DNA of 64,000 bases from Triatoma infestans (GCA_011037195.1 JAAEAF010000663.1:124001-188000), one strand, 5' to 3'; positions 19,600 to 30,909 are shown, counted from the stretch's first letter. Made by a program: numbers and translations. The notes: generated from the sequence alone by a model not told the origin.

Positions 19600-20296
19600 T
19601 TATTATTCACACACTCCTGGGCACCATGGCAAAGCGCCAAAACCGCCTACACAGTAGGCAAAGTTACCGCCCCTGCCACGGGGAGCCGGATCTCTACTTA
19701 TCCATCTAATCCTTCGGTCAGCCGCTACTTCTCGAGCAAAGTCATTAAAATTTTGGCCAATTTTTGCCAGTTCTCGACCATCTCCTGGCCAATTCTCTCC
19801 CCTTCTTCTTAGCTCAGGATATTCCATTTGGATTATCAGCTCGAGATATTCCATTTGGATTCTAACCTCGTCGAGAATAGGACATCAAAAGAGAACGTGA
19901 TGCACCACGTCTCGCCCACTGCACTCACAATTCGGAGAACCCTTCAACCCCAGCTCATGCAGCTTTGAGTTGAACTCCCCTTGACCCGTAAATTATTGTG
20001 TTACAGTCTGGGATAACTCCAGCCACCGAATCGACAATGTGAGATGCAAATTCGGAAATAAATCATATGTAGTTCTCCCTTTGTATGTGCTTCATCCCAG
20101 CGTCTTTGCAATTTTCCCAATATCATACTCTTGAATGTTGTTGATTATTATGGAGGGAGGCATCTGACTGGATTGCTCTTTACCATCAAGCATTATTGTT
20201 CCCCGTTTCTTGTTCTTGTGAGTTAGGGCCCTCATCTCTACAAGGAGAACCAGCGGCAATATACCAGCGATATTTCACTCGCCAATATGAGAAAGA
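19600..20296 (-). mobile_element. LINE-B: 3' coding end of an R1/Jockey-like LINE
   Basis: On the minus strand, several frames together give FTGQGEFNSKLHELGL, then NCECSGRDVVHHVLF, the C-terminal TGHG.F..YL and C-x-C...H motifs that follow the RT domain in R1- and Jockey-like LINEs. Downstream, a frame at 19603-19854 (PELRRRGENWPGDGRELAKI) is probably the last coding part. It is heavily mutated, and no poly-A tail is clear. The neighbouring LINE-C inserted at its upstream side (duplicated site 20297-20308). Confidence 0.6.
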
Positions 20297-20308
20297 ATCC
20301 TCTGGGTT

Positions 20309-21641
20309 TTTTTTTTTTTTTTTACCAAGGGTTCTGTACCGCGACCATTTCTTGATCTATTGTACCCCCCTCTGGTGCCTAAGATGAGCTAGCTCATCTA
20401 TAGCACCCTCTCCAGGTTTAACTCCCTGAGGAATCTCAGGATCCTGGAAGGTTCTAGAGTAGGTATTTCTTCCTCCCCTATCTGGTAACGGCTCAGACTA
20501 CTAAATCTTCTTTGAATGACGGCATCACAGTCCGTGAGGAGATATATCGGAGTTTCCTCCGCCTCTCCACAGAATCTGCATATGCCGTCACCTACTAGGC
20601 CAAGCTTTCTCAGGTGCCACCTGAGTCTGCAATGCCCCGTAAGGAATCCCGAATACGGATGCTATTCTTACTCAGACTGATGAAGGCTTTCGACCTTCCT
20701 GGTTATAAACGCCCAGACAGACCTTAGCCTGCCTCAGTCCCGGGATGGTGTTCCAGAGACGAGCTCTTTTAGCCACCTCCTCCTTCTTGATTTCTTCTAG
20801 AAATACTTGGTCACTGACTCCACAAAAGGGCTCTGGCCCAATAAGAGGAGATACAGCGCCTTCCTTTGCCAGGGCGTCAGCTGCCTCATTACCTTCCACG
20901 CCGACATGTCCCGGCACCCAATGTAGGGTAACTTTATTGCTCCTGCCTAGTTCATTAAGTTTGCCTAGGCAATCCCATACCATTTTAGAACTGAGTACGT
21001 AAGAGCTCAGTGCTTTAATGGCCGCCTGACTGTCGGATAGGATAACTATCTCCTGATTCCGATATTCCCGATCAAGGTTCAACTGAGCGCACCTTCCAAT
21101 AGCGTAGATTTCCGCCAGGAAGATGCTAGGAAACCTGTCCATGGGTTCTGAGTGTTTGATTCTAGGCCCAAACACCCCTGCCCCGGTTCCTTCGAGGGTC
21201 TTAGACCCATCTGTATACCACTTAATGGCATGCTTGCTAATACTGTCCAAGGCGGATCCATCGCTCCACTCTCCTTTCGTACTTAGCTTCGTAGAAAAAT
21301 TCCTAACGAAGCTATATTTCTTAGTCATGCTATCTCTAGGAAAGTCCCAGGGGAGGGAGCCTGCAGAAGGAGGCATTTGCCTCCCACCTCCCAGCCCACA
21401 TCCCCCCATGCCCTCCCTAGAGATTCTGAGGAGTGCTCCCTTCGCCGCTCGCTCCACCACTAGGGGGAGCGGTGTGAGATTGAGAATAACCTCAATCCCG
21501 GCTGTTGGGCACGTCCTCATAGCTCTCGTCGTGCATAGGCACGCAAGGCGCTGTACTTTGTCAAGAGTCTTCTTGACCTTCTCGAGCTTTGCTCTGCTGT
21601 ACCACGCTAATGCGCCATAGGTGATAACAGGTCTCACCATC
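20309..21641 (-). mobile_element. LINE-C: 5'-truncated RNase H-bearing LINE with 12-bp target duplication
   Basis: The minus-strand element ends in poly-A (poly-T 20307-20323). It is flanked by the exact repeat ATCCTCTGGGTT at 20297-20308 and 21642-21653. It holds the RT thumb, RNase H and C-terminal knuckle of an I-superfamily (LOA-like) ORF2. The coding part ends at a TAG at 20399-20401. The 3' UTR contains CAATAGATCAAG and GGTCGCGGTAC, related to the tails of the LINEs at 25167 and 39221. Confidence 0.92.
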
Positions 21642-21643
21642 AT
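20672..21643 (-). pseudogene. LINE-C ORF2: RT thumb and RNase H
   Basis: A 323-residue frame, the longest in the window. RPVITYGALAWY is the RT thumb motif. WYTDGSKTLEGTGAG (first RNase H Asp), FLAEIYAI (Glu), LSDSQAAIKAL (Asp) and HWVPGHVGVEGNEAAD (last His/Asp box) are all present, so the RNase H catalytic residues look intact. GPEPFCGVSDQ follows. The first Met comes from the flanking target site, and the element begins in the RT, so this is a 5'-truncated copy. A frameshift near 20672 separates it from the C-terminal knuckle (20399-20671), where GICRFCGEAEETP is recognisable. Confidence 0.9.
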
Positions 21644-21659
21644 CCTCTGGGTTATATTT

Positions 21660-22319
21660 TCATTTCATATTCTATTCTACATAATGAGATTTATGGCAAA
21701 CACATAGAACATTTATCTTCTTTTCCATATTGATTTATGATCAAAATAAACTTCACCAAAATTGTTTAGACAAAATTCTTTTAAAACAATGATACTCCAT
21801 GTAAAATGTTAACAAACAAGGTTAGATATTTAATTTGTTTATTTGTATATATGTTAGATGTTATTTGATGTTTTATTTGTTTGTAAATTGCAGTAAAGAA
21901 TTAGTACAGAATGTTTTATTACATTAGCATTTTAATTTTATTTACACTAGTGCTTTCAGTTGTTAGAATAGAATACAAGTTACACCACATCTATTTTGTC
22001 CTCTACTAGATTTAAATTCACCACAACAATGCTATGTTTTTATTTTTAATTTTTTAAATTCACTTTATTTAATTTTTATAGGTTATTTTCCTTATATTAA
22101 CTATAATATTTTCTGTATATTATTTACTTAAAATATTACAACATTAATCATTTTTTCAATGTTACTATTTATTTCTAAATATATTTAGGATTGTATTCAG
22201 GTCATTTTATTTATGCCCCAAACATCATTGTTGTATTCATAGCTTGAAAGCACGCAATGATGCAGAACATATAATCCATATACTGAATTTTTCATCAGTG
22301 AATAATGACAGGCTGCATC

Positions 22320-22351
<32 letters not shown>

Positions 22352-22498
22352 AGTAAAAATAGTTTAATGTAATCTTTTTTTACTATTATTGATGTTCTCT
22401 ACTACTTCTAATGTAGTGAAGAATAACAGCAAGGTTATTATTGATTTTGAGTCTTTTATTCCAAATTTTTTGTTAAGTTATAGTTTGAAGAAAAAGGT
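21660..22498. other. AT-rich stretch with poly-A
   Basis: No gene. A 26-base A run lies at 22321-22346. Confidence 0.55.
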
Positions 22499-22740
22499 GT
22501 TTTTTTTTTTGTTTTTTTTTTTAAGGTGCGTCAATATCTATGGCGCCCGGAGCCTTCTCAGTGCAGTGCCGACCTCCCGACAGTGTTCTCTCGTTACAAA
22601 CAACACTGTCCATCACCGGACAGTGATCTGTAGAGGCTCTTGGGAAGAAAAAAAAAATCTAAAGGCAGTACAGCTGGATTTGAACCGGGGACCTCCGCGT
22701 GGGAGTCCAGTGCGCTAACCACTTTGCTATTCCCTTCCCT
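22499..22740 (-). mobile_element. SINE-1 copy S6
   Basis: On the minus strand: AGGGAAGGGAATAGCAAAGT head, GGTTCAAATCC B-box, body hairpin, GGCGCCATAGATATTGACGC tail and oligo-A (poly-T 22499-22523 on the plus strand). Well-preserved member of the AGCTAAGTGGTTAGC subfamily. Confidence 0.88.
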
Positions 22741-23059
22741 GAAAAAAATGAATGGAATATAAAATACGATGAGAAATCTGATAAGCTTTCCTTTGATTTC
22801 CTCGCACTCTATTTCAAAAATTACATTATAAAGTGACTTATATTCAAATTATTACATTTCTTTGTTACTACTGAAAAACTATTTACAGAATGATAAAAGT
22901 CAAAAACTATATTTTTTGGTTTTACTTATGTTTGTTTATTATATAGGTTTTTTTTATTTTTATTTTTTATTTTATTTATATGTTTCATTACTACCCAGCA
23001 ATATTACACACGGTATTACACGGTTACACATTACAACACGGTAATACAATATTAAAAAA
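22741..23059. other. AT-rich stretch
   Basis: Nothing supported. Confidence 0.5.
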
Positions 23060-24076
23060 AAAAATCTGGTGTGAAACACTCACACAAATTTCTCTTACTC
23101 TAGTTCTCAAAATGATAATTGACAAATTTTTATAGTTTGTGTACCAAATTTAATGAAATTCGTCGAAAACTGAAAAAACTGTTCATAAAAGCGCACTTCC
23201 GGTTTACTAATTTTCTTGAAACTCGAATTTTGACCATCTATTTATTTCTAACTAATTATGTTTGGATGATAGAATTGTTATAATCAACTAGGATAGCACT
23301 TTGATGAAAATCTAACCCCACCCCTCCCCTAAAAGTGCTCTTAAAGGAAATTTCCCAGAGAAATGTTTTAGATAAAAGTTGTAGATCTTTGCATGTTTAG
23401 TTTATATAAGAAGTTTCAAAAAAATCGTCGGAGCCATTTTTGAGAAAATTGCGAAAAAGTGAATAAATCATTTAGTAAAGTGGTAAAGTAAACGCACTTC
23501 CGGTTATCCGATTTTTTTCAAACTCGGAATTTCAACAACATATTTAATTCTAATTAACATTATTTAGATGACAGAATTGTCTAATAAACTGAAATAGCAC
23601 TTTAGATGAAACCTAACCCCACCCCTCCCCCAAAAGTGCCCTTCAGAGCATTTTCCCGGAGAAATGTTTCAAATAAAAGTTGTAGCTCTTTGTATGTGTG
23701 GTTGATGTTACAAGTTTAAAGAAAATCGTCGGAGCCATTTGTGAGAAAATCGCAAAAAAGTAAAAAATCTAAGTAGTAGAGTGGTACTTCCGGTTGAGGA
23801 ATTTTGAAGATAACGTAGTGTCAGATCCATTGGTGCCTCAACGGAATCATCAATTTCAACTTTCTACGATTTTTACGTTTTTGAGCTAGGCTTGTTCACA
23901 TCATACATCCACACACCACACATACATACAACACACACACACACACAGACATTTGCTAAAAACCACTTTTTTGGACTGAGGGGACCTCAAAACGGATATT
24001 TCCGGTGAAAATTCAATATCGAAAATTTGACACGATTACAATACTTCCTCTTACTAGGAGTAAGTGAAAGTAATAA
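23060..24076 (+). repeat. Dispersed repeat Z, near-complete copy Z2 (~1.0 kb)
   Basis: The copy starts CTGGTGTGAAACACTCACAC and ends TTTGACACGATTACAATAC, TTCCTCTTACTAGGAGTAAG. Inside are two head-to-tail units of about 310 bases, each with CACTTCCGGTT, CCTAACCCCACCCCTCCC, GAGAAATGTTT and AATCGTCGGAGCCATTT. A CA-rich tract follows at 23925-23948. The 3' end has a short palindrome, CTTACTAGGAGTAAG. No coding capacity. Class unknown; a non-autonomous Helitron/Helentron-like element is one possibility. Confidence 0.75.
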
Positions 24077-24079
24077 AAT

Positions 24080-25158
24080 ATATAATGCCTGTAAAATCAA
24101 GAAAATATTTTTCAAATTACAAAAATTATATTGGCTAAAATATATGATAAAGTTTAAGCTAGACAATTATTTAGAGTTTAAATTAGTTAAAAAACAATAA
24201 TTTAGAATATTAAATAAATGTTAAAAAAAATAAAATAGAAAATAGAAAGTTTAAGCATATTATATTGTAGTCTATTTTCATTTAATTTCATTTTAATTTT
24301 TTTATTCTATAATTTTATATTTGATAATAAAATTCTAAATGTTTGGATGAAATTACTAAAATATTTATCAGAAATATTATAGTCAAGTAGAAGTTCCTAA
24401 AATTATACATTTGTTTTAACATTTTAAAATCGATTTAACAATAGATTAAATATCAGAAAACATCGTATCTCACATACTGTTTAACTCATATGTATTCTCT
24501 ACAATCTTTCTGAAGTTCATCTTACCCAATTTAATGGACGGAAATTCTCTTTTTAATTTCATCAGTTTTTCTATATATATTTTTACTTATTGTAAATAAA
24601 TTTAAATATACATATAACGCGAGAGTAAAGTCGTTTTATAACTATAGTTTGTTGCCCCGAACTATAGTTCGATCGCTTGACGAGAGTATCTCGTAAAAAA
24701 GTGGCACTTTATTATCTTGACAAATATAACTAAAATATAACTTTTTTTTTTGGCCTCGATGTAAAGTGTAACAAAAATTGATCAGATATCAAACCCGAAG
24801 TTGATCCAGTTGGCTGGAGATAGTTTAGTGTAGATACTAGGAATTGCTTTAGATACTGGACAATGATTATATATTTAACAATGAATATATATCAATGAAT
24901 ATATATAACAATGGTTTTTATTTAGATGTAATGCCTGGACACATCTCTAAACCAAACTAACAATCTCAGACACTAATGGTGATCATATGATATCATTATT
25001 GAGAATACCGTGAAAAAATAAATAATGACATAATAAAGTTTAAGAATTCTATTAAATTCAAAATATCATATCCATACACCGAATGATATTTTAGAGGAAA
25101 CCTTTAACTTATAGCTCAGTACTCCATGCACTTCATCAGAACAGTACACAATACACTT
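24080..25158. other. AT-rich stretch
   Basis: No gene. AACTATAGTTTGTTG and CGAACTATAGTTCG near 24640-24675 form short palindromes of unknown meaning. Confidence 0.5.
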
Positions 25159-25166
25159 AAACTACA

Positions 25167-25789
25167 CAGACTGGGTGCCGGGGCATGTTGGCATTGAAGG
25201 GAATGAGATGGCCGACGCCCTGGCCAAGATAGGCGCTACGACCCCGCTTCTAGGGCCGGAACCTTTTTGTAGGGTCAGCGACCAGTTTCTGTTCTTTGGA
25301 ACTTAGAAAGGAGGAGGAGACGAGGAGATCTCAACTCTGGAACTCCCTCCCCAGTTTGCGGCAGGCCAAGTTCTGTTTGGGAAATTATAACCAACGGAGA
25401 TCGGAGGCGCATCGGATTAAGCAAGAAAAAAGCTCTGCGTTCTTACGGGTTTCCTCACGGGGCATTGCCGACTTAGAGGACACCTGGTGAAGCTGGGTTT
25501 GGAAAGTGACAGCTCATGCAGATTCTAAATGGGAGCTGGAGGAAACTCCATTACATCTCCTAGCAGACTGCGAGGCTGCCACTCAGAGAAGATACAAGAA
25601 CCTGGGTAGCTACCAGCTGAAGGAGGCTGTCAGGTTATTGGGATTCCTCAGGGATCTCAACCTGATGGAGATTTTGTAGAACGGATTTTCAGAGAAGGAC
25701 ATGTGTTCGGGTGCTTGCAGCACCTAGGGAGCATAGCACAATAGATCGAAAGGTCGCAGTGCATTGGCTCCCCCCTTCAAAAAAAAAAA
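25167..25789 (+). mobile_element. LINE-D: 5'-truncated copy of a LINE-C-related element
   Basis: It starts inside RNase H at WVPGHVGIEGNEMADALAK and runs through GPEPFCRVSDQF, a broken C-terminal knuckle, and a 3' UTR with GGAGCATAGCACAATAG and AGGTCGCAGTGC to 14 A residues (25779-25792). The 8-base repeat AAACTACA flanks it (25159-25166 and 25790-25797). Frameshifts after the GPEP segment make it non-functional. Confidence 0.88.
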
Positions 25790-25882
25790 AAACTACATAA
25801 ACTCTACACTTTATAGACAAGGACAAGCACAGTACACAAACTAGGTTCTCCGCCTGTAGTCAAGTGGCGAAAGCCAAGGGAG

Positions 25883-26122
25883 AAGGAAGGGATTAACTCA
25901 GAGGTAGCGCGCTGGAATAGCAACGCGGAGGTCACAGGTATGAATCCAGTATGCTACCTTTAGATTTTTTCTTTCTAGAAGCTTCTACAACTCACTGTCC
26001 GATGATGGGCCTTATTGTCTTTAGCTACAGAACGCTGCTTGGAGGCCGGCTGTACATTAGAAAAGGCTCCGGAGGCACAATACATCTTTCAGGTCGCAGT
26101 GCTATAATCCCCTACAACAATC
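25883..26122 (+). mobile_element. SINE-1 copy S7 with a LINE-C/D-type tail
   Basis: The head is GGAAGGGATTAACTCAGAGG, followed by the body up to AGAAAAGGCTCCGGAGG. The tail is GGCACAATACATC, then AGGTCGCAGTGC (26091-26102) and CTATAATCCCC. LINE-D has GCACAATAGATC and AGGTCGCAGTGC (25751-25762) at its own 3' end. No clear poly-A. Confidence 0.75.
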
Positions 26123-26159
26123 TAAAGCATTTAGATTTTATAGAACTAGTCAGTAGGTG

Positions 26160-26867
26160 AACGTGTTTACAAACATAAATACTATGTATTCAGATCTGTT
26201 AAAATTAATTTGTGTTTTCCGTTTTTGTTTTTTTTTTTTGTTTTTTAACCAGGACATTAACAATGGAACTGGAATTGGAGAAGTTTGGAAAAAACATTAA
26301 CCTATTTAAAATATTTTTGCACATTTTGTAATGCAGCTAAGAAAATGTAAATATTAGAAGTAAATAAAGATATGATTTGTAGGAGGACATCAGAACAAAT
26401 ATTTTTGAAAGCATTGAATGACAACATATTATATAAAAGAAAAGGCATGTATTTTCTTACCAAATAATATGACCTTAACCCATGTTTGACAAAGTAAATA
26501 TTTAAAGAATGATTCCTTTACTTTGTCTAAAATTACTAATGCCCCACAAACTATTAAACAATACGACATTCTCCAAATATTTTGGTTTTCAACAACACAT
26601 ATTTTTCACAAGGTTAGAAATCCCATTCAATTGTTAAATATTGAATGATGACCCCAAAAAAAAATTCAAATCAGTTTATTTGTTTTAATGCTGTGACTCA
26701 GATAAAAAATTTGATAAAAGAAAGCAATAATTCAAAGACAAATAATAAAATATCAATTCATGGGATATATATAGATATGTATATATATATATATATAAAC
26801 AATTCATTCTAACTTAGTAACTATATTCAAACTGTAGCATAAAGTTAATTGATCAGTGATGAGTGAT
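26160..26867. other. AT-rich stretch
   Basis: No gene; (TA)n at about 26777-26797. Confidence 0.5.
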
Positions 26868-27235
26868 GTATAATATAATGGAGGTGAGAAGGAAAGAGAA
26901 TTAGAGAGAATGAATTTAGGAATAAGATTAGAAATAAACTAGATGATATGCTGAACACTATATAATAAAATAGAACACACAAACTGCAAGAACTTTAAAG
27001 TTAAATTAATAAGAAATTAGGTAGCGAGAGAATAATAAAGAGACAGACCGGCTGAAAAATTATATAGATAAGTAGATAGGTTGCTGATCGGATGTGATGT
27101 TGTAAAACTGTCCTGTTGTCTCTCTATTTATATGAATCAAACTCTCCCACCCTAGTCTGGCTTAGGTGGGGGGAGTGACTAAGGTTTTATTCATTTAATG
27201 TCTGCTTCTTCGCTCTTCGGAATCTGTAATGATTC
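26868..27235 (+). repeat. U2: single right arm of foldback U
   Basis: GGTGAGAAGGAAAGAGAATT, ATGCTGAACACTATATAATA, CACAAACTGC, CTCTCCCACCCTAGTCTGGC and a decayed TTCTTCGCTCTTCGGA end match the right arm of U1 in order. The left arm is missing. Confidence 0.65.
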
Positions 27236-27249
27236 GCATCCCATTACAA

Positions 27250-27850
27250 TTATGGTAATGATTACTAATCGCATGAGGGACGGTTCGAAGGATACCTTCA
27301 TGGGCGCCGAACCCTTCTGCGGGTTGTCCAGGAGCCTAATTCAAACGTCTATCCATGGTATGATAGAACCATGGTTGGATAGAAGGACAGCGTCTGCATT
27401 GGTGAGAGAGAACACCAAGACAGAGGCAGGTGAAAACTCATTATTAAGAGACATTTGCCTAAATTTACCAGGCATCTACTGAGTCATAGCCAAAGGGATA
27501 TAAGGCTAATAGTGGGTCTACTAACAGGGCATTGTAGACTGAATAGGCACATGCACCACTTGTTACTTACGGTTAATGCGTTATGCCGATTCTTCAAGAC
27601 TGAGGAGGAAACCCCGGCACCCATCTTTTGTGAGTTTGCCGACCTGGCGAGGACAAGCATAAGGTTTCTTCAAGTGGGGACAAGCAATCCCGAAGCCATA
27701 AGCTTCATGGAAGAGCCGCTCTCAGCTTTGCTACGGCTGATTAAGAGGGCAAATCTGAGGAACGTGCTATACTTTTAGAGGATCCACAATAGACCTCTTA
27801 TTGTAGGTCGCAGTGGAAATAGGCTCGCCCTCTCCGTTCGAATCGAATCT
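27250..27850 (+). mobile_element. LINE-E: 3' end of an RNase H-bearing LINE
   Basis: Coding traces begin with DGSKDTFMGAEPFCGLSRSL, the end of RNase H and the GPEP-like segment. In another frame (27455-27778) RLIVGLLTGHCRLNRH, LCRFFKTEEETPAPIF and a stop at 27776-27778 follow. The expected second Cys of the knuckle is Phe. The 3' UTR has AGGTCGCAGTGG at 27805-27816. It belongs to a different subfamily from LINE-C/D, close to the fragment at 51030-51330. Confidence 0.8.
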
Positions 27851-27859
27851 AATCTACTA

Positions 27860-28485
27860 ATCATATAGAATTTTTTAAACTTTGATTTTTGTGTTTAGAT
27901 AATTTTATTTATTGTTGTCGTTCATTGGTTTAAGAGGAAATGTTATGCGATCATGTCAAATTATTTTAATTGAGTTTTCACAGGAATTATTGGTACGAGT
28001 ATATCTGTTTTGAGATTGTATTGTGAGACTGAGTTTGATTCCTCGATCTTGGGCTTGGATTTTAATTGAGTTACAATATGAATATTTAGAGAAGAGAATG
28101 TATTTATTAGCGTGAACGTTTTTATAGCGTAAATGTATTTATTGGCAAGAATGTATTTATAAGCGAGAACGGTTTTATAGTGTGAATGTATTTATTCGCG
28201 AGAATGCTGGTATAAATGGTTAGGTTAGTATTTTATCTTCTATTTTGGGGTTGAAAGAAATTATACAAAAGTATTTCAACCCCTTAGGTTTAGTTTAATT
28301 TTGATTTAGTCTCTTATAGAGGGTGCAGGAACATAAGATAAAAGTACTGCACTCCACAGTTAACTTGTTCAATAGCCTGCTTAAGTAAAAGTTATACAAT
28401 TAAAATATCCAAAAATTACAATATTAAATGAAAGAATCGTGCTTTCGGTTTTTGCTTGGGTTGTTAAAATAGGTTCTCCAAAAGT
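27860..28485. other. AT-rich stretch with a short tandem duplication
   Basis: No gene; see the 53-bp repeat at 28097-28202. Confidence 0.5.
28097..28202. repeat. 53-bp tandem duplication with internal AATGTATTTAT units
   Basis: AATGTATTTAT occurs at 28097, 28132, 28150 and 28185, with alternating spacings of 35 and 18 bases, giving two copies of a 53-base unit. Confidence 0.8.
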
Positions 28486-28489
28486 TAAG

Positions 28490-28728
28490 GGATGGCACAG
28501 TAATAACCCGCACTTCCCTTCGTCAACCAGATCGATGAGATAAGTGGGGAAGTGTGGGAAGAATCAACCACCAATGGTTCCACCCCGCCTCTGCCAGGCA
28601 AAGTGTCGTGTGTGGACGCCAATTAAGGTATTGGTACCATCCCAGCTGGAGTGGCAAAAGAAGAGAAAGATACTTAAAGAAGTGGGGTGCTAATGGCGAT
28701 AAGTCGTCGATGCGCCAGAAAAAAAAAA
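28490..28728 (+). other. GC-rich, A-tailed insertion of unknown family
   Basis: A GC-rich block contains a 73-residue frame (28554-28775; HHPSWSGKRRERYLKKWGA-type composition without a known motif). It ends in a run of about 9 A residues at 28719-28728. The abrupt composition and A tail suggest a retrotransposed fragment. Confidence 0.35.
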
Positions 28729-29109
28729 TATTAATAATTATTATAAGAGCATTATATTATGAAGAAATTTGCTGAGGATCGGTCAATAAAGAAACATTCA
28801 ATTATGCCAACATATCGACAGATTTTCCCGACTTTATCAAGGTACATACGTAGATAGTCTTGAAGATGTGAAAAAAAAAAATTTAGTGGAACTCTGAAAC
28901 TTACAACATTTTATACAGCTCAGAAACATAAACAAAGAAAATTAAAAATTACTAGTGTTACCTTTACCACGTTTATAGTGTTTCATACCGGATTTTTAGA
29001 TATCATATTCATTATAATCTTTATTCTGAAAAATTAAATAATTTTAAGAATTAACATTTTTTTATAAATAAAGTCTTAGTATATACATAATTCATTTTAC
29101 ATATATTTT
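28729..29109. other. AT-rich stretch
   Basis: Nothing supported. Confidence 0.5.
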
Positions 29110-29249
29110 ATTCAACCCTATTCACTCTTTAACCTTTACTGTTCGAACATAGCTGGACCAACCTGAACCACTTTAACTACCTACATACGCATATGATACA
29201 ATGACAGCCTCAAATAACGAAAACATGGACCAAAGATATGACTGACTTA

Positions 29250-30180
29250 CGAGGCATGTCCAGTAAATAAGTGTACTGAATTTTTGTAAGTTACAAAAAT
29301 GTTTATTTGAACAAAAAAATTACCTGGTTACATTAGTACCTATGCAAGCTATTTTTCGACATAGTCACCATTCCTCTCAATGCAGGTGGTGAACCGGGGT
29401 ATTAATTTTTTGATGCCTTCCTCGAAGTAGTTTCCCGCCAACCCCTTCGTCCACTTCTCCACCTCCCCCTTCACCTCCTCGTCGGTTGAAAACCTTTTTC
29501 CACCCATGTGCAGCTTCAGGGAGGTAAAGAGATAGTAATCTGAAGGTGCTAGGTCAGTGGAATGCGCGGGATGGTTCAGGACATCCCATTTAAACGAGGC
29601 AAGAAGTGTGTGGACTGGTATTGTCGTGCAGCAGGCAGACTCCCTTTGTCAGCATGCCTCTCCTTTTGTTCTGAATCGCCCTCCGCAATTTTTTTAGGGT
29701 CTCACAGTATCTTGCAGAGTTGATGGTCTCCCCTTGAGGCATATATTCAATTAAATTATGCCTTGACAGTCCCAAAACACGGATGCCATGATTTTCTTGC
29801 CTGAAATTGTGGTTTTGAACTTTTTGGCGGAGGGTGGATGTGTGACGCCACTGTTGAGACTGCCTTTTGGTTTCAGCTGTGTAGTGTGCAACCCAAGTTT
29901 CATCTCCAGTAATGATGGAGCGAAGAAATTGATCTCCATGGAGTTTGTAGCGTCTCAAAAACTTTTGCCCGGCAACAAGTATTTCACACTTGGCGGGAGA
30001 TTGGATTGACATTTTTCACGAAACGTATTGTCGCGTCGACAGTTCTCAACGTGCTGACGTCGAACCGGTCTCGTTGCGGAGGGGAGGAATCAGGGTACAC
30101 GACACTGTAGCCAACATGTCGAATACAAAATCCCTCCGGCCGTGAGAGCCTCAGTACACTTACTTTCTGGACATGCCTCG
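29250..30180 (-). mobile_element. mariner element, internally deleted, inserted in LINE-F
   Basis: Terminal inverted repeats CGAGGCATGTCCAG (left, 29250) and CGAGGCATGTCCAGAAAGTA (right, read inward from 30180) are flanked by TA at 29248-29249 and 30181-30182. At 931 bases it is shorter than a full mariner (about 1.3 kb), and the N-terminal, DNA-binding part of the transposase is largely missing. Coding is on the minus strand. Confidence 0.93.
29590..30012 (-). pseudogene. mariner transposase remnant
   Basis: TGDETWVAHYTAETKRQSQQW contains the first catalytic Asp (TGDETW). Frame 29751-29939 contains ASVFWDCQGII with the second Asp. Back in the first frame come GETINSARYCETLKKLRRAI and CLLHDNTSPHT with the third Asp (HDN). 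All three Asp positions of the mariner D,D34D triad are visible, but they lie in two frames, so the gene is broken. The upstream helix-turn-helix region is deleted. Confidence 0.92.
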
Positions 30181-30909
30181 TACATAAACAACTATAGACA
30201 TCATAATAAAATGGTTCCAAAAATGGAAGCTACGTCTCAATCCCACTAAAACAGAAGCAAAAATTTTCTCCCATTTCTATTTTCGTAGATTCCAAAATGA
30301 AGACATTCGCCGATTAAAATTAAACAACCAGGAAATATCCTGGAAACTGTAGGACCAAGGAGTGCGCCTATTTTTGGAGTAGTCTTTGACACAAGACTCA
30401 TATGGAGACTACACATTAACAATAAAGTATGACAAGCATACAGCCGACTGAAACAGTTATATATCCACTTATAAACCGAAACACACCACTCAAACACTCC
30501 TATACAGTACTTCTTTGCAAGACGCTTCTCAGATCTCTGTTGATATACGCTGCACAGTCTGGATAACAGCCAGCAATACACAGACAAAACGACTACAAAC
30601 ATTGCAAAATAAAGTACTTCGAATTGCTTTAAGAGCCCCTTGGTTCACCAGAAACACACCCAAAAACACAGAGAACTCTATACATTACAGATATTCTCAC
30701 ACACACACATGACTGAATGAACAGACAACTTCTTCCTCACTCTTCACACACTATCCACAACGTCCCCACTATCACAAAGGCGAACCTACTCCATCTAGAA
30801 GACTGAAACCACGACTCTACCAAGATTTATGAAGAACATATTTTACCATTAATCAGGCTCTTAGTGAGCTAATCCATATTCTGATATGAAGTTAAAATAA
30901 AATAAAAAA

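Larger units (their letters stand above)
29110..30905 (+). mobile_element. LINE-F: Jockey-type LINE 3' half split by a mariner
   Basis: Left of the mariner (29110-29247) a frame contains TYAYDTMTASNN, the catalytic YADD box with the first Asp changed to Tyr. Right of it (30183 onward) come KWFQKWKLRLNPTKTEAKIF, TQTKRLQTLQNKVLRIAL and APWFTRN, the Jockey-type RT thumb motifs. The end of the coding part and an A/T-rich 3' end near 30880-30905 follow. If the 931-base mariner and one TA are removed, the two sides lie in the same frame and at the normal distance for this RT. Frameshifts between 30340 and 30480 and stops show that it is dead. Confidence 0.8.

Noticed and set aside
20745..21620. Plus-strand frames over LINE-C (85 and 165 residues)
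   Set aside because: They are shadows of the RNase H coding strand; the recognised motifs are all on the minus strand.
30246..30602. 118-residue minus-strand frame
   Set aside because: Antisense to the Jockey RT thumb, where the plus strand has recognised motifs.
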